From Sphingomonadaceae bacterium (GTDB taxonomy: Bacteria > Pseudomonadota > Alphaproteobacteria > Sphingomonadales > Sphingomonadaceae), in the NCBI GenBank assembly GCA_019454625.1, contig JACFNY010000116.1, positions 1 through 6,636 of the forward strand: a stretch of 6,636 bases of DNA. Reading direction: 5' to 3'. Position 1 is the first letter of the stretch; the number at the start of each line of letters is the position of its first letter. The position numbers and the translations under genes are program-made. This document shows positions 5,541-6,636 of this stretch, piece after piece. The notes under the pieces are model-generated. The model had not been told where the DNA came from and did no database searches. It saw nothing but the letters and a program-made list of their open reading frames with translations.

Positions 5541-6443
5541 TTATTCGTAGCCGGGCTCGTCCCACCACGGGAAGAAATCGGGGAGGTCCGCGGAAACCCG
5601 GTCGGGGAACACGGCGGGCCGCTTTTCGAGGAAGCTCGTCACGCCCTCGCGCGCGTCGCCCGCGCGCCCGCGCGACCAGATCGCGCGGCTGTCGATGCGG
5701 TGCGCCTCCATCGGATACGCGGCGCCCAGCATCCGCCACAGCATCTGCCGCGTCATCGCGGCCGAGACGGGCGCCGTGTTGTCGGCGATCTCGCGGACGA
5801 GCGCCGTCGCCGTCTCGATGAGCGCGCCCGGCGGCACGACGCGGCTGACGAGGCCGCCCGCCAGCGCCTCGTCCGCGCCGAACACGCGGCCCGAGAAGCA
5901 CCATTCGAGCGCCTTGGATATGCCGGCGATGCGCGGCAGGAACCACGACGAGCACGCCTCGGGCACGATGCCGCGCCGCGTGAACACGAAGCCGAACTTC
6001 GCGTCCTCGCTCGCGATGCGGATGTCCATCGGCAGCGCCATGGTGATTCCGACGCCCACGGCGGGGCCGTTGATGGCCGCGATTACCGGCTTCAGGCACT
6101 GGAAGATGCGCAGCGACACGCGCCCGCCGCCGTCGCGCACGGCGGGGTGCGCGTAGTCGGTGGTGCCGTCGGCGCGCACGGGGCTGTCGCCGCGCGGGCG
6201 GTCGCTGCGGTTGTCGTAGTCGAAGGTCTTGCCGCCCTCGCCGAGGTCGGCGCCCGCGCAGAAGGCGCGGCCCTCGCCGGTCACGATCACCGCGCGCACC
6301 GCGTCGTCGGCGTCGATGCGGTCGAACGCGTCGATCATCTCGCGCATCATCGCGGCGTTGAAGGCATTCAGCCGCTCCGGGCGGTCGAGCGTCAGCGTCG
6401 CGATCCCGTCCGTCACCGCGTAGCGGATCGTTTCATAGTCCAT
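5541..6443 (-). CDS. Crotonase-family enzyme (annotated-type enoyl-CoA hydratase/isomerase)
   Basis: Cytosolic acyl-CoA enzyme of 300 residues, longer than the usual 255-265. The crotonase fold is clear: TLDRPERLNAFN (18-29), oxyanion-hole strand GRAFCAGADL (58-67), second oxyanion glycine region NGPAVGVG (125-132), and DEALAGGLVSRVV (191-203). A polar, probably flexible insert of some 35 residues (about 70-106) accounts for the extra length. The two catalytic glutamates of true hydratases (rat E144 and E164) align here with T134 and F154. Instead E162, in IVPEACSSWFLPRI (159-172), matches the single Glu of delta3,delta2-enoyl-CoA isomerases of the Eci1/ECI2 kind. Isomerisation or another enolate reaction is therefore more likely than hydration. 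The start has a good ribosome site. It lies 27 bases after the preceding minus-strand gene and 54 before the FNR-like gene, possibly one operon. Substrate unknown. Confidence 0.9.
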   Translation of the reverse strand: MDYETIRYAVTDGIATLTLDRPERLNAFNAAMMREMIDAFDRIDADDAVRAVIVTGEGRAFCAGADLGEGGKTFDYDNRSDRPRGDSPVRADGTTDYAHPAVRDGGGRVSLRIFQCLKPVIAAINGPAVGVGITMALPMDIRIASEDAKFGFVFTRRGIVPEACSSWFLPRIAGISKALEWCFSGRVFGADEALAGGLVSRVVPPGALIETATALVREIADNTAPVSAAMTRQMLWRMLGAAYPMEAHRIDSRAIWSRGRAGDAREGVTSFLEKRPAVFPDRVSADLPDFFPWWDEPGYE

Positions 6444-6449
6444 GATGCG

Positions 6450-6455
6450 CTCCCT
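6450..6455 (-). promoter_or_regulatory. Ribosome binding site of the crotonase gene
   Basis: AGGGAG on the minus strand lies six bases before the ATG at 6443 and follows a short A-run. It sits in the 27-base gap after the preceding gene, consistent with translation from a shared message. Confidence 0.7.
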
Positions 6456-6470
6456 TTTTCGGCAAGACGC

Positions 6471-6636
6471 TTATGGACGGGAACGCGGCCGCTCCGGCAC
6501 GCGCACATTGCACAGGTCGATGAAGCCCGCGTCGCGTGCGAACCAGCCGTCGCGCGTGCGGTGGGCGCGGGCGTCGACGTAGCTGCGGAAGGACGCGCTG
6601 TCCGTCCGCATGATCTCGACATCGAGTCTTTCCGCC
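6471..6636 (-). CDS. Probable peptidylprolyl isomerase (cyclophilin type), C-terminal end only
   Basis: An open frame enters from the right edge and ends at TAA (6473-6471), giving the last 54 residues of a protein. The visible sequence, ERLDVEIMRTDSASFRSYVD followed by ARAHRTRDGWF and then GFIDLCNVRVPER, resembles the tail that follows the cyclophilin domain in sphingomonad peptidylprolyl isomerases, where a similar AGxIDLCNVPLPVR ending occurs. The catalytic cyclophilin core would lie outside the window, so the call rests on recalled similarity of the tail alone. A shifted minus-strand frame over 6413-6622 is also open but has the Arg/Ser/Ala-rich composition of a shadow frame. Spacing of 27 bases to the crotonase suggests one transcript. 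Confidence 0.55.
   Translation of the reverse strand, partial: AERLDVEIMRTDSASFRSYVDARAHRTRDGWFARDAGFIDLCNVRVPERPRSRP

Noticed and set aside
6413..6622. A 69-codon minus-strand frame at the right edge.
   Set aside because: It overlaps the crotonase start and has Ser/Arg/Thr-rich shadow composition. The neighbouring frame gives a sensible protein tail ending IDLCNV and stopping before the crotonase ribosome site.
1..6636. tRNA, rRNA, CRISPR array, insertion sequence or phage attachment site.
   Set aside because: No cloverleaf, spaced direct repeats, transposase motifs or target-site duplications were seen on either strand.

Overview
The window is very GC-rich and densely coded, with C or G at most third codon positions. 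Its gene set is a TonB-dependent receptor of the type expanded in sphingomonads, a PHA-system family protein, a PmtA-like methyltransferase, a YjdF/DUF2238 membrane protein and a four-cysteine FNR-type regulator. Together these suggest an alphaproteobacterial chromosome, most likely Sphingomonadales. No phage, transposon, CRISPR, tRNA or rRNA signal was seen. The host assignment is inferred from protein character alone.

Layout. Left block, minus strand, reading right to left: a two-domain VOC (glyoxalase-like) protein at 3335-2424; a PmtA-like SAM methyltransferase at 2424-1840, coupled to it by a TGATG stop/start; a 40-base gap that carries a perfect 10-bp inverted repeat and a candidate promoter; a PHA-system family protein at 1799-1482; then a TonB-dependent receptor starting at 1402 and running off the left edge. 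Centre, plus strand, divergent from the VOC gene: a DUF2238 inner-membrane protein (3444-4061) and an exported protein of unknown function (4058-4687), joined by an ATGA overlap. Right block, minus strand: a partial gene at the right edge that looks like the C-terminus of a cyclophilin-type peptidylprolyl isomerase (ending at 6471), a crotonase-family enzyme (6443-5541) and an FNR-like oxygen-sensing regulator (5486-4698). The regulator converges on the exported-protein gene, with only 10 bases between the two stop codons.

How the genes might work together. No single pathway unites the window. The receptor imports an unknown ligand. The VOC and methyltransferase genes are probably translated as a pair. 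The DUF2238 and exported proteins probably form an envelope-associated pair. The FNR-like protein should sense oxygen through a [4Fe-4S] cluster, but no FNR box was found here, so its targets appear to lie elsewhere.

Points worth a second look: the palindromic, possibly leaderless promoter at 1797-1841; apparent in-frame core deletions in both the methyltransferase and the receptor plug; a crotonase whose active site looks isomerase-like rather than hydratase-like; and a terminator-like hairpin that has no gene upstream of it. I see no convincing evidence of a wholly new multi-gene system.
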